A stretch of 64,000 nt of DNA from Algoriphagus iocasae (lineage in GTDB: Bacteria; Bacteroidota; Bacteroidia; Cytophagales; Cyclobacteriaceae), in assembly GCF_014206875.1 (NCBI RefSeq), contig NZ_JACIJO010000001.1, forward strand, positions 992,001-1,056,000, in the 5' to 3' direction. The position numbers and the translations under genes were made by a program. Below the pieces are notes generated by a model. The model ran no database searches, was not told the origin of the DNA, and was given only the letters and a program-made list of their open reading frames with translations. The stretch's first letter is position 1. Each line of letters starts with the position of its first letter. Shown here in pieces: positions 45,775-53,545 of this stretch.

Positions 45775-47239
45775 CCTGATTTTTCCCCATCAGCTATTCT
45801 ATTCTGGTCCATTATTAGAAAATGAATGTGAGATTTATCTGGTGGAGGAATTCCTGTTTTTTAAACAATACAGCTTTCACAAACAGAAGATCGCTTTTCA
45901 TCTAGCTTCCATGAAAGCTTACCAGGATTTTTTGGAAAAGAAAGGGAAGAAAGTTCATTACATAGCATCCAATTCTGAGCTTTCTGATATAAGAAAATTC
46001 ACAAAAGAAATCAATCAACAGAAAATCAAAGAGGTTCATTTCATAGATCCTGAGGATAATTGGTTAGAGAAGAGGATCAAGAAAATGGCTGCTTCATGCG
46101 ATCTGAAAATTTATGAAAACCCAGCTTTTTTAAATTCCAAGAAGGATCTGGGAGGGTTTTTCAAACCAGATAAAAAATCCTTTTTTCAAACCACTTTTTA
46201 TAAGCAGCAGCGAAAAGAGCGCGATATTTTATTAGAAAAAGATGAAGAGCCAGCGGGAGGAAATTGGACATATGATTCTGATAACCGGAAAAAATATCCC
46301 AAAGGGAAAACTCCTCCCTCGATTCAATTTCCGGATGCGTCGGAGTTCTGGGAAGAGGCATGTGAGTATACCAAAAAGCATTTTCCGGATAATCCAGGCA
46401 AACTGACCAAACAACCGATTTATCCAATTACTCCAGATCAAGCAGAGACTTGGTTTCAGCAGTTTTTAAAATCACGATTTCATGAATTTGGACCCTATGA
46501 AGATGCCATCGTCAAAGAAGAATCTTTCCTCAATCATAGTTTATTGTCTCCCCTGATCAACGTGGGTTTATTGCTTCCAGAATATGTCTTGGAGGAAAGT
46601 TTAGCCTTTGCCAAATCAGAAAATGTCCCAATCAATTCTACAGAAGGATTTGTTCGGCAGATTATCGGCTGGAGGGAATTTATCCGAGGGATGTATGTAT
46701 GCAAAGGCAGTTTTTCCAGAACCAGGAATTATTGGGGTTTTAAAAGAAAGATCCCTGCGAGTTTTTATGATGGAAGTACAGGGATAAAGCCAGTGGATCA
46801 GACGATTAAAAAGGTGTTGAAAACTGGATATTGTCATCATATCGAGCGATTGATGATTCTGGGCAATTTCATGTTGCTTTGTGAATTTGATCCTGACGAA
46901 GTCTATCGCTGGTTTATGGAGTTGTTTATCGATGCCTACGATTGGGTGATGGTGCCCAATGTCTACGGCATGAGTCAGTTTGCGGATGGAGGATTATTTG
47001 CGACAAAGCCTTACATCGCAGGTTCCAATTACCTGAAAAAAATGAGCAATTATCCGAAAGGAGAATGGGAAGCGGTTTGGGATGGACTCTTTTGGAGGTT
47101 TATTGATGTTCACTCTGATTTTTTCAAATCAAATCCGCGGCTTTCGATGATGAATCATACCTGGGACAAGATGGATCAGAAAAAGAAAAATGCCCATTTG
47201 GAAAAGGCGGAAGCTTTTTTGGAGAAGTTGGGAGATTAG
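45758..47239 (+). CDS. DPRP-type photolyase/cryptochrome (Fe-S cysteines absent)
   Basis: 493 residues of the deoxyribodipyrimidine photolyase-related family (FeS-BCP / PhrB type). The antenna-side domain has LIFPHQLFY at the start; the FAD domain shows TEGFVRQIIGWREFIRGMY, TGYCHHIERLMILGNFML and MSQFADGGLFATKPYIAGSNYLKKMSNY. In PhrB-type enzymes a CxxC...C cluster follows this last segment; here it is replaced by PKGEWEAVWDGLFW, and the fourth Cys site (before the GYxHH motif) reads IKPVDQTI. So the 4Fe-4S cluster is probably missing. It would act on (6-4) photoproducts if the family role holds. Confidence 0.9.
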   Translation: MTKAINLIFPHQLFYSGPLLENECEIYLVEEFLFFKQYSFHKQKIAFHLASMKAYQDFLEKKGKKVHYIASNSELSDIRKFTKEINQQKIKEVHFIDPEDNWLEKRIKKMAASCDLKIYENPAFLNSKKDLGGFFKPDKKSFFQTTFYKQQRKERDILLEKDEEPAGGNWTYDSDNRKKYPKGKTPPSIQFPDASEFWEEACEYTKKHFPDNPGKLTKQPIYPITPDQAETWFQQFLKSRFHEFGPYEDAIVKEESFLNHSLLSPLINVGLLLPEYVLEESLAFAKSENVPINSTEGFVRQIIGWREFIRGMYVCKGSFSRTRNYWGFKRKIPASFYDGSTGIKPVDQTIKKVLKTGYCHHIERLMILGNFMLLCEFDPDEVYRWFMELFIDAYDWVMVPNVYGMSQFADGGLFATKPYIAGSNYLKKMSNYPKGEWEAVWDGLFWRFIDVHSDFFKSNPRLSMMNHTWDKMDQKKKNAHLEKAEAFLEKLGD

Positions 47240-47545
47240 GAAGTTGGAAATTGTGATGTGCAAAATACGAAAGTTAGTATTCAGTCTCAGAAGTTAGTAA
47301 CCATTTTAAGATTGTATAAAGGGATACGTTGGAATGGATTAGAAAATGTTTTTATGAATATCCGCTTTTTTACCAGTAGACAAGGAAAAATGGGTTTGAA
47401 GAACACTTCAACGTGCTGCGGACAGTGGACTGTCGTCGGTGGACGATTATCCGCGACTTTCTTAACTCATTCTTTATATACTGGCCCCATTGCGGATAAT
47501 CATATTTTTTTTACCTTAATCCAAATTATCTAAACCCTTAAACCT
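47240..47545. other. Intergenic region, repeat-like, no gene seen
   Basis: 306 bp. It holds a 10-bp inverted repeat GATTATCCGC (47445-47454) / GCGGATAATC (47492-47501) and GGACAGTGGACTGTCGTCGG, which resembles degenerate dispersed repeats. No convincing coding frame; a 91-codon frame here looks like chance. Confidence 0.6.
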
Positions 47546-48472
47546 ATGAAACTATTTAAGTTAGCCTTTTTGGCTTCTTTTTTCTCTTGTGCCTTTGCTG
47601 CACATGCCCAAGATGGAACGATCTACCCGCTTGAGGCACCAGATGAACCAAATGCCATACTTCTAAATACAGGGGGTGTCGACGACCAACCTGCTTCCGA
47701 ATCCTGGTTTCGCCAGTGGGGAGATCCGATGGCAAGGAATATTACTACTGCTACACTAACCCCATTTCTTCCTGCACCAGGTACTGGAAATGGTGCCGCT
47801 GTAATCGTCGCTCCGGGGGGTGGTTTTCGCTGGTTGTCCATGGGGAATGAAGGTTGGGAAGTGGCCGAAGCTTTGGCAAAACAAGGAATTGCAGCTTTCG
47901 TGCTGAAATACAGATTACATCCGACTCCGGAATCTTTGGATGATTTTAGTGATTGGATGAATCGACCACGAACTCCAGCAACACCACCATCTGGAAATTC
48001 TGCCGGGGAAACCCCAGTTAGACCTGCTCCAATGGACTTATCGAATCAATTAGAAGATGCAGAAGCTGCCTATGCAATGATTTTAGATCGAGCTGATGAA
48101 TGGGGAGTTGATGTCAATCGAATTGGGATGATTGGATTTTCTGCGGGAGCTGGATTGACCATGCATTCTACCTTAAATTCCAAAACGATGAAGTTGGCCT
48201 TTATTGGTCCAATTTATGGAGGAATGGGACCTGTGGAAGTTCCTAAGGATGCACCACCAATGTTTAATGCAATTGCTTCGGATGATTTCCTGTTTAGAGG
48301 ACAATTTGGTGTGGTAGAGTCTTGGTATAATGCCGGAATTCCTGTTGAGTTTCACCTCTATCAAAATGGGGGACATGGTTTTGGACTAGGTAATCCTAAT
48401 CGAACCAGCAACAAATGGTTTGATGCATTTATTCATTGGCTGGATGTGAATAAATTTTTGGAGAAAAAGTAA
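47546..48472 (+). CDS. Secreted alpha/beta hydrolase (esterase/lipase family)
   Basis: 308 residues with a signal peptide (cleavage near AAHAQ). The nucleophile Ser is in GFSAGAG (~191), the oxyanion segment in VAPGGGFRWL, the acid residue likely in ASDDFLF and the His in NGGHGFG near the end. This is the BD-FAE/esterase-like pattern of serine hydrolases. It is probably periplasmic or extracellular; substrate unknown, with acetyl- or feruloyl-esters as candidates from the family. Confidence 0.88.
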   Translation: MKLFKLAFLASFFSCAFAAHAQDGTIYPLEAPDEPNAILLNTGGVDDQPASESWFRQWGDPMARNITTATLTPFLPAPGTGNGAAVIVAPGGGFRWLSMGNEGWEVAEALAKQGIAAFVLKYRLHPTPESLDDFSDWMNRPRTPATPPSGNSAGETPVRPAPMDLSNQLEDAEAAYAMILDRADEWGVDVNRIGMIGFSAGAGLTMHSTLNSKTMKLAFIGPIYGGMGPVEVPKDAPPMFNAIASDDFLFRGQFGVVESWYNAGIPVEFHLYQNGGHGFGLGNPNRTSNKWFDAFIHWLDVNKFLEKK

Positions 48473-48794
48473 AAGGAGGTTTGAAGTAAGATCTGCGAAA
48501 TTTGAAGTACGAAATGCGAGACAAAGTTTTCAGGCAATTACCTCAGTTGAAATTTTGCCAGTCTATCTTTTTTTAAGATAGCCTTTCAGGCAGATAAATC
48601 AAGATAGGGCTATCGCTAGATAGGTGGTAAGAGATGTATCTCGCGAAGAGTAAATCAATAAAATATTTCATAAAACATTCATGAATTAGTACTTCACAAA
48701 TAGGGATGAAAGAAACATATCCTCAGAACGCAATCTGCGGGAATCTGCGCTCTTTTTCTGCGTCAATCTGCGGGATTCCATTGGACTTTCAGAA
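48473..48794. other. Intergenic region, repeat-like, no gene seen
   Basis: About 320 bp with AATCTGCG at 48732, 48742 and 48765 and other stretches resembling dispersed repeats (for example CAAGATAGGGCTATCGCTAG). A 67-codon plus-strand frame overlaps it but lacks features of a real gene. The ssb copy 2 terminator begins at its end. Confidence 0.6.
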
Positions 48795-48826
48795 AAAAAA
48801 CCGGGATTTATTTAGTCCCGGTTTTT
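48795..48826 (-). terminator. Terminator after ssb copy 2
   Basis: ACCGGGA (48800-48806) pairs with TCCCGGT (48815-48821), extended by A and T runs to a ~12-bp stem with an 8-nt loop. On the minus strand it ends in a T run. It differs completely from the terminator of copy 1. Confidence 0.88.
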
Positions 48827-48840
48827 TGCTTCTATTGCTA

Positions 48841-49224
48841 TCAAAATGGCAAATCGTCTTCCGTTTCGGCTCCTGCAGGAACATTCGCTTTGCGGTCTCC
48901 CATCAGTAAAATGCTGTGGACTACGACTTCGGAAATGTAACGTTTGTTACCTTCTTTGTCTTCGTAGGAACGGTTACTGAGCTTGCCTTCGATGGCAATT
49001 TCCGAACCCTTGTCTGTGTACTTATCCAAAAGTTCTGCTTGCTTTCCCCAAGCTACGAGGTTGTGCCAGGTAGTTTCTTCTACGCGTTCACCTTTCGGGT
49101 TTTTGTAGTATTCGTTAGTGGCCATGGATACTTTGCCAAGCGTCTTTCCGCCGTCAAGATTTTTGATTTCTACTTTGGCTCCTAGGCGTCCGATTAGCTG
49201 TACTTTGTTTCTTAGCGTGTTCAT
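48841..49224 (-). CDS. ssb: Single-stranded DNA-binding protein, copy 2
   Basis: A 127-residue SSB almost identical to copy 1 (two residue differences, Leu4 and Asn93), with the same OB fold and EDDLPF tip. The DNA differs from copy 1 at about two dozen sites, nearly all silent, so both copies have been kept by selection on the protein. Its leader and divergent orientation to the cassette-like array are the same as at locus 1. Likely a duplicate or independently acquired relative of the first. Confidence 0.93.
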   Translation of the reverse strand: MNTLRNKVQLIGRLGAKVEIKNLDGGKTLGKVSMATNEYYKNPKGERVEETTWHNLVAWGKQAELLDKYTDKGSEIAIEGKLSNRSYEDKEGNKRYISEVVVHSILLMGDRKANVPAGAETEDDLPF

Positions 49225-49439
49225 GATATTTGTTGTTTTGTTGTGAAAAATTTGTTTTTCGTTTTCGCTAGAGGAATTCGATAAGCCAAAGTTGGGGAAG
49301 AAGGAAGGGCAGAGTCGGGAGTAAGTCGTTTGTATCCGTTTGTAGTCGTTTGTTGTCGGATAATATAGGTTTATAGCTTGTATGGACTGATTATGTAATC
49401 AAAAAAGTTTAGTAGGTTTAGTGAGAAAAATGAGAGTTG
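48841..49439. repeat. Duplicated ssb-leader module, copy 2
   Basis: 599 bp matching 33596-34195: ssb plus the 215-bp leader, ending at GTTG (49436-49439), one base shorter because of a single deletion near the end. The three CGTTTGT repeats (49327-49353) are unchanged. Sequences to either side are unrelated to locus 1. Confidence 0.92.
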
Positions 49440-49469
49440 CGAATATATAAGTATTGGCGGCATGCAAAA

Positions 49470-49979
49470 ATGACAACAACTGAACTACATAATAGATATT
49501 TCATCGCTGATCAAAAACTCATTGATCAATTAGAGAGCCAGTTCGACCAAGTTGACCAAAACGAAACTGAATGGACAATCACCTACATGGACAAAGAAAC
49601 AGGAGATAAATGGCTTTCCTACAGAGTTGACTCTGAGTATCATGGTGGCGGAAATCCAGTTATGTGCCGATTACCAATACCAGACACAAACAAACTTATC
49701 GACATTGCTTTACAAACAGAAAATGAAGATGAAGTTTTTGCTGCATGTCGGACTCTTGTAAACTACGAACAATTGAAGAATATAGATTTTAGGTCTGACT
49801 TAATTAATCGACTCGAAGATTTGAAAAATAAAGAAAGACGAAAAAGAATTATTGAACTGACAGGACTTGACTCGCCCATCAACAGAAGAGAAATTGTTGG
49901 AAAGACTTCAGACCAAGTTGACAAAGACTCAAAACACTTTCAGGGCATAGCGAGAAGAGCGATGAAATTAACGAAATAA
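49470..49979 (+). CDS. Cassette-borne hypothetical protein
   Basis: 169 residues from the ATG at 49470; upstream residues of a longer frame fall in the leader. The sequence has WLSYRVDSEYHGGGNPVMCRL, where EYHGGGNP is reminiscent of a motif in Imm27-type immunity proteins, but the match is too short to assign. The protein is soluble and charged, with no signal peptide. It is the first gene after the second ssb leader. Confidence 0.75.
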   Translation: MTTTELHNRYFIADQKLIDQLESQFDQVDQNETEWTITYMDKETGDKWLSYRVDSEYHGGGNPVMCRLPIPDTNKLIDIALQTENEDEVFAACRTLVNYEQLKNIDFRSDLINRLEDLKNKERRKRIIELTGLDSPINRREIVGKTSDQVDKDSKHFQGIARRAMKLTK

Positions 49980-49990
49980 AAAAGCACGAC

Positions 49991-50123
49991 CCGCTAACAT
50001 CGGCTATAGCAAATGCGGGCTGACTGTTTAAATATGGAAACATTACAAATAAAAAACATTCGGTCTAGCGGACAAGAAAGCGGTTTCAAAACCCCGAACT
50101 TGCCATAGCCAGGGCCGTTATAA
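49991..50123 (+). other. attC-like recombination site 2
   Basis: Left arm CGCTAACATCGGCTATAGCAA (49993 on), right arm ending CTTGCCATAGCCAGGGCCGTTATAA (50123). GGCTAT(A/G)GCAA pairs with TTGC(C)ATAGCC, and outer AAC pairs with GTT, with the unpaired bases typical of attC. The 133-bp site starts 11 bp after the gene stop. Confidence 0.7.
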
Positions 50124-50164
50124 GGCATTTTAAGACGACATCGAAACTGACAAAAAAAAATAAT

Positions 50165-51040
50165 TTGAAAAAAAAAATTACATACGGAATTTTGACGATT
50201 CTTCTACTCATTGGACTTTACTTCGGACTTCATTTCGCATTCGGACTTTTTACACCATTTAATTTCTGGACAGCGGGACAAAACATTAAAAATGGTAAAA
50301 TTCAAATCGTTGAGATTGGAGAAATGCCGCTGAACTTTGAGCAAAAACAAAAATTGGCAAACTCTTACGACTTTAGCTTTTATCTATTCGGTTGCAATGT
50401 ATCTACGGAAATTATCAACGGGACAGAATATTATAACAAGAAAATGATTGCCCAATTGGAAAATAAATTCGGTGCCGGTTGGTGGACAAAATTTCAAAAT
50501 CAACTCGATAGCATTGATAATGTAGCAACAAACATACAAACGCAAACCGAGCAAGTGCATAGTAGCGACTGCGTTCGGGGACAGGCAGAACCTGTAATTC
50601 AAAAAGCGGACTACCCAAACACGACTTTTAATTTGCAGCCAGACAGTATATCAGCCATTGAAACAGTAACTTTTGATAATGGCGACAAACTTGTAATCCG
50701 TAATTGGGGTTGTGAATACTACGTTTTGACTTTTCGCTTTGAAACATCTAAATATCAACACGACACAACAGACCTTGGATTTTGGTTTCGCACAGCTGAC
50801 AGGTTAATGACAAGCATGCTCGGTGGACTTGACGCTCCAATTGACATTAAAAGAGGACTTGTTTTACTTGACAGCTATATTTTACTGGATGAGAAAAATG
50901 GTCATAAAAATTTGCAACTGGGAGAGGAGATTGACTTTGGCGGTAATGACATTAGGAGTTTAGTAACCGTTGACAGAATTGAGAAAATTAACGACAAAAA
51001 TTTTGGAATAACTATTTCATTTGCAACTGGACCATTATGA
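50165..51040 (+). CDS. Cassette-borne membrane-anchored hypothetical protein
   Basis: 291 residues starting with TTG. One N-terminal membrane helix (ITYGILTILLLIGLYFGLHFAFG) anchors a long extracytoplasmic part that has several Cys and a WFRTADRLMTSMLGGLDAPIDIKRG segment near residue 217. No known domain is recognised. It lies between attC-like sites 2 and 3 in the same direction as the other cassettes. Confidence 0.75.
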   Translation: MKKKITYGILTILLLIGLYFGLHFAFGLFTPFNFWTAGQNIKNGKIQIVEIGEMPLNFEQKQKLANSYDFSFYLFGCNVSTEIINGTEYYNKKMIAQLENKFGAGWWTKFQNQLDSIDNVATNIQTQTEQVHSSDCVRGQAEPVIQKADYPNTTFNLQPDSISAIETVTFDNGDKLVIRNWGCEYYVLTFRFETSKYQHDTTDLGFWFRTADRLMTSMLGGLDAPIDIKRGLVLLDSYILLDEKNGHKNLQLGEEIDFGGNDIRSLVTVDRIEKINDKNFGITISFATGPL

Positions 51041-51057
51041 GTAGAAGAAGAAATATG

Positions 51058-51156
51058 CCCTATATCAGCAAGCAAGCACAATTATTGGCGCAGGGCTACT
51101 CAAATACATGGGTGGACATTAGCCAAAAACTGATGCCTGCTTGCAATCTGTTATAG
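51058..51156 (+). other. attC-like recombination site 3
   Basis: Left arm TATATCAGCAAGCAAGCA (51061 on), right arm TGCCTGCTTGCAATCTGTTATAG (ends 51156). Reverse complement of the right arm reads TATAACAG-ATT-GCAAGCA, matching the left arm except for short unpaired insertions. The left outer box has ATC where AAC is expected, so this site may be decayed. 99 bp. Confidence 0.55.
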
Positions 51157-51182
51157 CCAATTTTAAAAAGACAGCAGGTAAA

Positions 51183-51719
51183 ATGGAAGAACCTAAAAAG
51201 ATGACTTCTGCAATTGCAGAGACAACAACAGGAATTACAATCTCAACTCCAAAACGAAAAAGTTGGGTTTTAATTATTTTCTTTTCGTTAATAACACTTC
51301 AATTTACTAATGGCATTATTCAATCCTTATTTTTTGCGAATGACTTACCAACAATTGAAAGAATTGTGATTTTCATTTTATCGGTAATTGTAGTTTATTT
51401 TACTTTGAAAGGACTTTTATGGCAACTAAAAGGAATAAAAGAAATTAGCTTAAACGAAGAGAGTTTAAAATTGAGCAAACTTTCACCGCTTTGGACTAGG
51501 ACAAGAACATACAAACTTTCGGAAATAAAGAACATTGATATTAAAGACGAATCAGTTTCGGAAGGACCAACAGCAATGCTTCAACTTCTCAATATTACCG
51601 ACAAAATTAAAATAACCTTTTCTTATGGCTATGAAACTATCACAGCGATAAGCGGAATTGAGCACACAGAAGCAATAGAATTGAAAGACATAATAAAGAA
51701 TAAAATAGGACTAAGTTAA
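51183..51719 (+). CDS. Cassette-borne membrane protein with PH-like domain
   Basis: 178 residues from the ATG at 51183. Two membrane helices at about 26-47 and 57-80 are followed by a C-terminal domain (about 85-178) of the bacterial PH-like type (KGIKEISLNEESLKLSKL ... TRTYKLSEIKNIDI). Such domains bind membranes or proteins. No clear role; it is unrelated to the neighbouring cassettes. Confidence 0.75.
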   Translation: MEEPKKMTSAIAETTTGITISTPKRKSWVLIIFFSLITLQFTNGIIQSLFFANDLPTIERIVIFILSVIVVYFTLKGLLWQLKGIKEISLNEESLKLSKLSPLWTRTRTYKLSEIKNIDIKDESVSEGPTAMLQLLNITDKIKITFSYGYETITAISGIEHTEAIELKDIIKNKIGLS

Positions 51720-51731
51720 TGAAAGAAAAAC

Positions 51732-51865
51732 TGGCTATAAAAGCCGTTTTGCAAAAGCGGGGGGAGCGTTCTCCTATGAAAGTGAGTGCTTAATTCAAGC
51801 TTTGTGCATCTAATGAAGTTTAATGCTAAAAATCTCCGCCTACGCAAAGCGGTAAACCGTTATCT
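51732..51865 (+). other. attC-like recombination site 4
   Basis: Left arm GCTATAAAAGCCGTTTTGCAAAAGCGG, right arm CCGCCTACGCAAAGCGGTAAACCGTTATCT. Reverse complement of the right arm aligns (A/G)CCG(C/T)TTTGC...GCGG with the left. It ends with GTTATCT (51859-51865), 12 bp after the preceding stop at its left end. 134 bp. Confidence 0.62.
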
Positions 51866-51880
51866 CTCATTAAAAAATTA

Positions 51881-52216
51881 ATGATCTTATTGTTTAAAAC
51901 ATATTATGTATTCTGGAACTCACTTTCCTTTGGAATGTCAGGAATGCAGTATAGAGCAATTGCCTGTTCAGTTACTTTGTTTTTGGCAATCCTTAACTTC
52001 ATAAACTCGACATTGCAAATCATTGAACTGGAAGAAAAGCCGTCATACTACATTTTTATTTTGTGGGTAATCTTTTATGTATTAGGGATATTAATTATTA
52101 ACTCAAATAAAAGTAGACTTTTAAGATATGATGAAATAAAAGGTAAAAAAAGAATACCGCATATATTGATATCACTCGGTTCAATAGCAGTAATTGTTTG
52201 GCTGTTCAAATATTAA
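51881..52216 (+). CDS. Cassette-region membrane protein
   Basis: 111 residues with three hydrophobic helices (about 27-47, 56-74 and 93-110) and short polar loops. No named family. The ATG lies 15 bp after attC-like site 4. It ends two bases before the next gene starts, so the two are one unit. Confidence 0.7.
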   Translation: MILLFKTYYVFWNSLSFGMSGMQYRAIACSVTLFLAILNFINSTLQIIELEEKPSYYIFILWVIFYVLGILIINSNKSRLLRYDEIKGKKRIPHILISLGSIAVIVWLFKY

Positions 52217-52218
52217 TC

Positions 52219-52707
52219 ATGATCAAACTTAAAACTGAAATAAATGCACCAATTGAAAGATGTTTTGAATTGTCAACTTCAATAGACTTACATAAAATAT
52301 CAGCTTCCAAAACCCATGAACAAGCAATTTCTGGAGTAACTGAAGGATTAATAAAACTTAATGAATCAGTAACATGGAAAGCCAAACACTTCGGAATATG
52401 GCATAAAATGAAAGTAAAAATTACTGGATTTGAAAAACCAAAAAACTTCACAGATGAAATGATAAGCGGAATATTCAAATTCATGAAACATAAACACGAA
52501 TTTGAACAAAAGGGAGATCAAACAATAATGATTGATTATTTTGATTTTGAGTCTCCGTTCGGAATTGTAGGTAAATTGGTGGACAAACTAATTCTTAGAA
52601 GATATATGACAAATTTCCTAATCAAAAGAAATGAAATAATTAAGGATTTTGCTGAGAGTGAAAAATGGAAACAAGTATTGAAAGTAAATACGAGAGATAT
52701 CAAGTGA
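52219..52707 (+). CDS. SRPBCC (START-like) family protein
   Basis: 162 residues from the ATG at 52219. The fold pattern begins IKLKTEINAPIERCFELSTSIDLH and ends with ILRRYMTNFLIKRNEIIKDFAES, typical of SRPBCC/polyketide cyclase-like ligand-binding proteins. It follows the membrane protein gene by 2 bp. Ligand unknown. A second SRPBCC gene lies at 55134, in the ordinary genome. Confidence 0.85.
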   Translation: MIKLKTEINAPIERCFELSTSIDLHKISASKTHEQAISGVTEGLIKLNESVTWKAKHFGIWHKMKVKITGFEKPKNFTDEMISGIFKFMKHKHEFEQKGDQTIMIDYFDFESPFGIVGKLVDKLILRRYMTNFLIKRNEIIKDFAESEKWKQVLKVNTRDIK

Positions 52708-52709
52708 TG

Positions 52710-52740
52710 ATGTTGGCATACCCTTCGGGATACGCCACAT
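52710..52740 (+). repeat. UUCG-capped hairpin after the array
   Basis: ATGTTGGCATACC (52710-52722) and GATACGCCACAT (52729-52740) pair with one bulge around a C(TTCG)G tetraloop. No T run follows. It might be a transcript-stabilising or termination hairpin, or a decayed attC end. No GTTA is present at its right end. Confidence 0.55.
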
Positions 52741-52913
52741 ACCAAAGCCCCGATCCCCAAAGCTTTAATTCCCTGCCTTCAGATTTTTAGAATATGTCAG
52801 CAAGATTTACAAGAGGATGTAGCGATAAGGTGATTGAAAATATTATTCAGAAATCTGTAAATTCCCATCCATACTTATTCAATAAATTTCATTAAAAACA
52901 TATCACGAGAAGC

Positions 52914-53507
52914 ATGTGGTGGCAGTATTTTTTGGTTTTCCTAGGTGCGCTTCTGTTTGATATCGTTCCTTTTCCTTTTCCGCCGGCTTTTACGATTATG
53001 GTTTTTTTACTTATCGTTTTTAAGCTGAATGTTTGGTGGGTAATCATCATCGGGGTAATAGGTTCTGTTTTAGGGAGATATATTCTTCTCCTGTATGCAC
53101 CACTTCTCGCCAAGATGTACCTGAAAGAATCCAAGAATAATGACATCCAGTTTTTGGGAGATAAAATGAGAGAAAATAAGTGGAAAGGAATTATGATTAT
53201 CCTTGCCTATTCACTTTTGCCGCTACCTACAACTCCGCTGTTTTTAGGAGCAGGGATTTCTAAAATCAAAGCTATTTATGTGATTCCGCCTTTTCTGATT
53301 GGGAAATTCACTAGTGATACTGTCGCCTTACTTCTGGGTGCCTATGCAGTGGATAATGTCCAAACCATCATGGATCAGGCTTTTTCTTTAAAGTCTGTTG
53401 CTAGTTTGATTTTGGCCCTTTTTCTGCTTTTTTGCCTGTTCTTTATTGATTGGAGAACCTTGATTCAGACCAAAAAACTGGTTTGGAATTTCCAGATTTT
53501 CAAATAG
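52914..53507 (+). CDS. VTT/DedA-like membrane protein
   Basis: 197 residues with about five hydrophobic segments. The patterns LGALLFDIVPFPFPPAF at the start and LLPLPTTPLFLGAGISKIK around residue 103 resemble VTT/DedA-type or small-export membrane proteins. It is probably an inner-membrane transporter or lipid scramblase-like protein. The assignment is by pattern only. It starts about 200 bp beyond the cassette region and looks like ordinary chromosome. Confidence 0.65.
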   Translation: MWWQYFLVFLGALLFDIVPFPFPPAFTIMVFLLIVFKLNVWWVIIIGVIGSVLGRYILLLYAPLLAKMYLKESKNNDIQFLGDKMRENKWKGIMIILAYSLLPLPTTPLFLGAGISKIKAIYVIPPFLIGKFTSDTVALLLGAYAVDNVQTIMDQAFSLKSVASLILALFLLFCLFFIDWRTLIQTKKLVWNFQIFK

Positions 53508-53545
53508 TAGTAACAACTACATTTAATACATGCAATTATAACTGA

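Larger units (their letters stand above)
49440..52216 (+). mobile_element. Integron-like cassette array, locus 2 (four units)
   Basis: Consecutive plus-strand genes at 49470, 50165, 51183 and 51881 are each separated by an attC-like inverted repeat with GTTA at its right end (50117, 51150, 51859). The stop codons lie 8-20 bp before each site and the next ATG or TTG 20-45 bp after it, as in cassettes. The last unit (51881 onward) has no clear attC site. No integrase gene is in the window. Confidence 0.62.

Noticed and set aside
47258..47533. 91-codon plus-strand frame in the gap before the alpha/beta hydrolase
   Set aside because: The DNA is repeat-like and the product has no signal, domain or believable composition.
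48706..48909. 67-codon plus-strand frame crossing the ssb copy 2 terminator
   Set aside because: It runs through a terminator hairpin and into ssb on the opposite strand.
52710..52740. Fifth attC-like site after the SRPBCC gene
   Set aside because: The hairpin has a tight UUCG loop, no GTTA at its right end and no AAC box, so it fits an ordinary RNA hairpin better.
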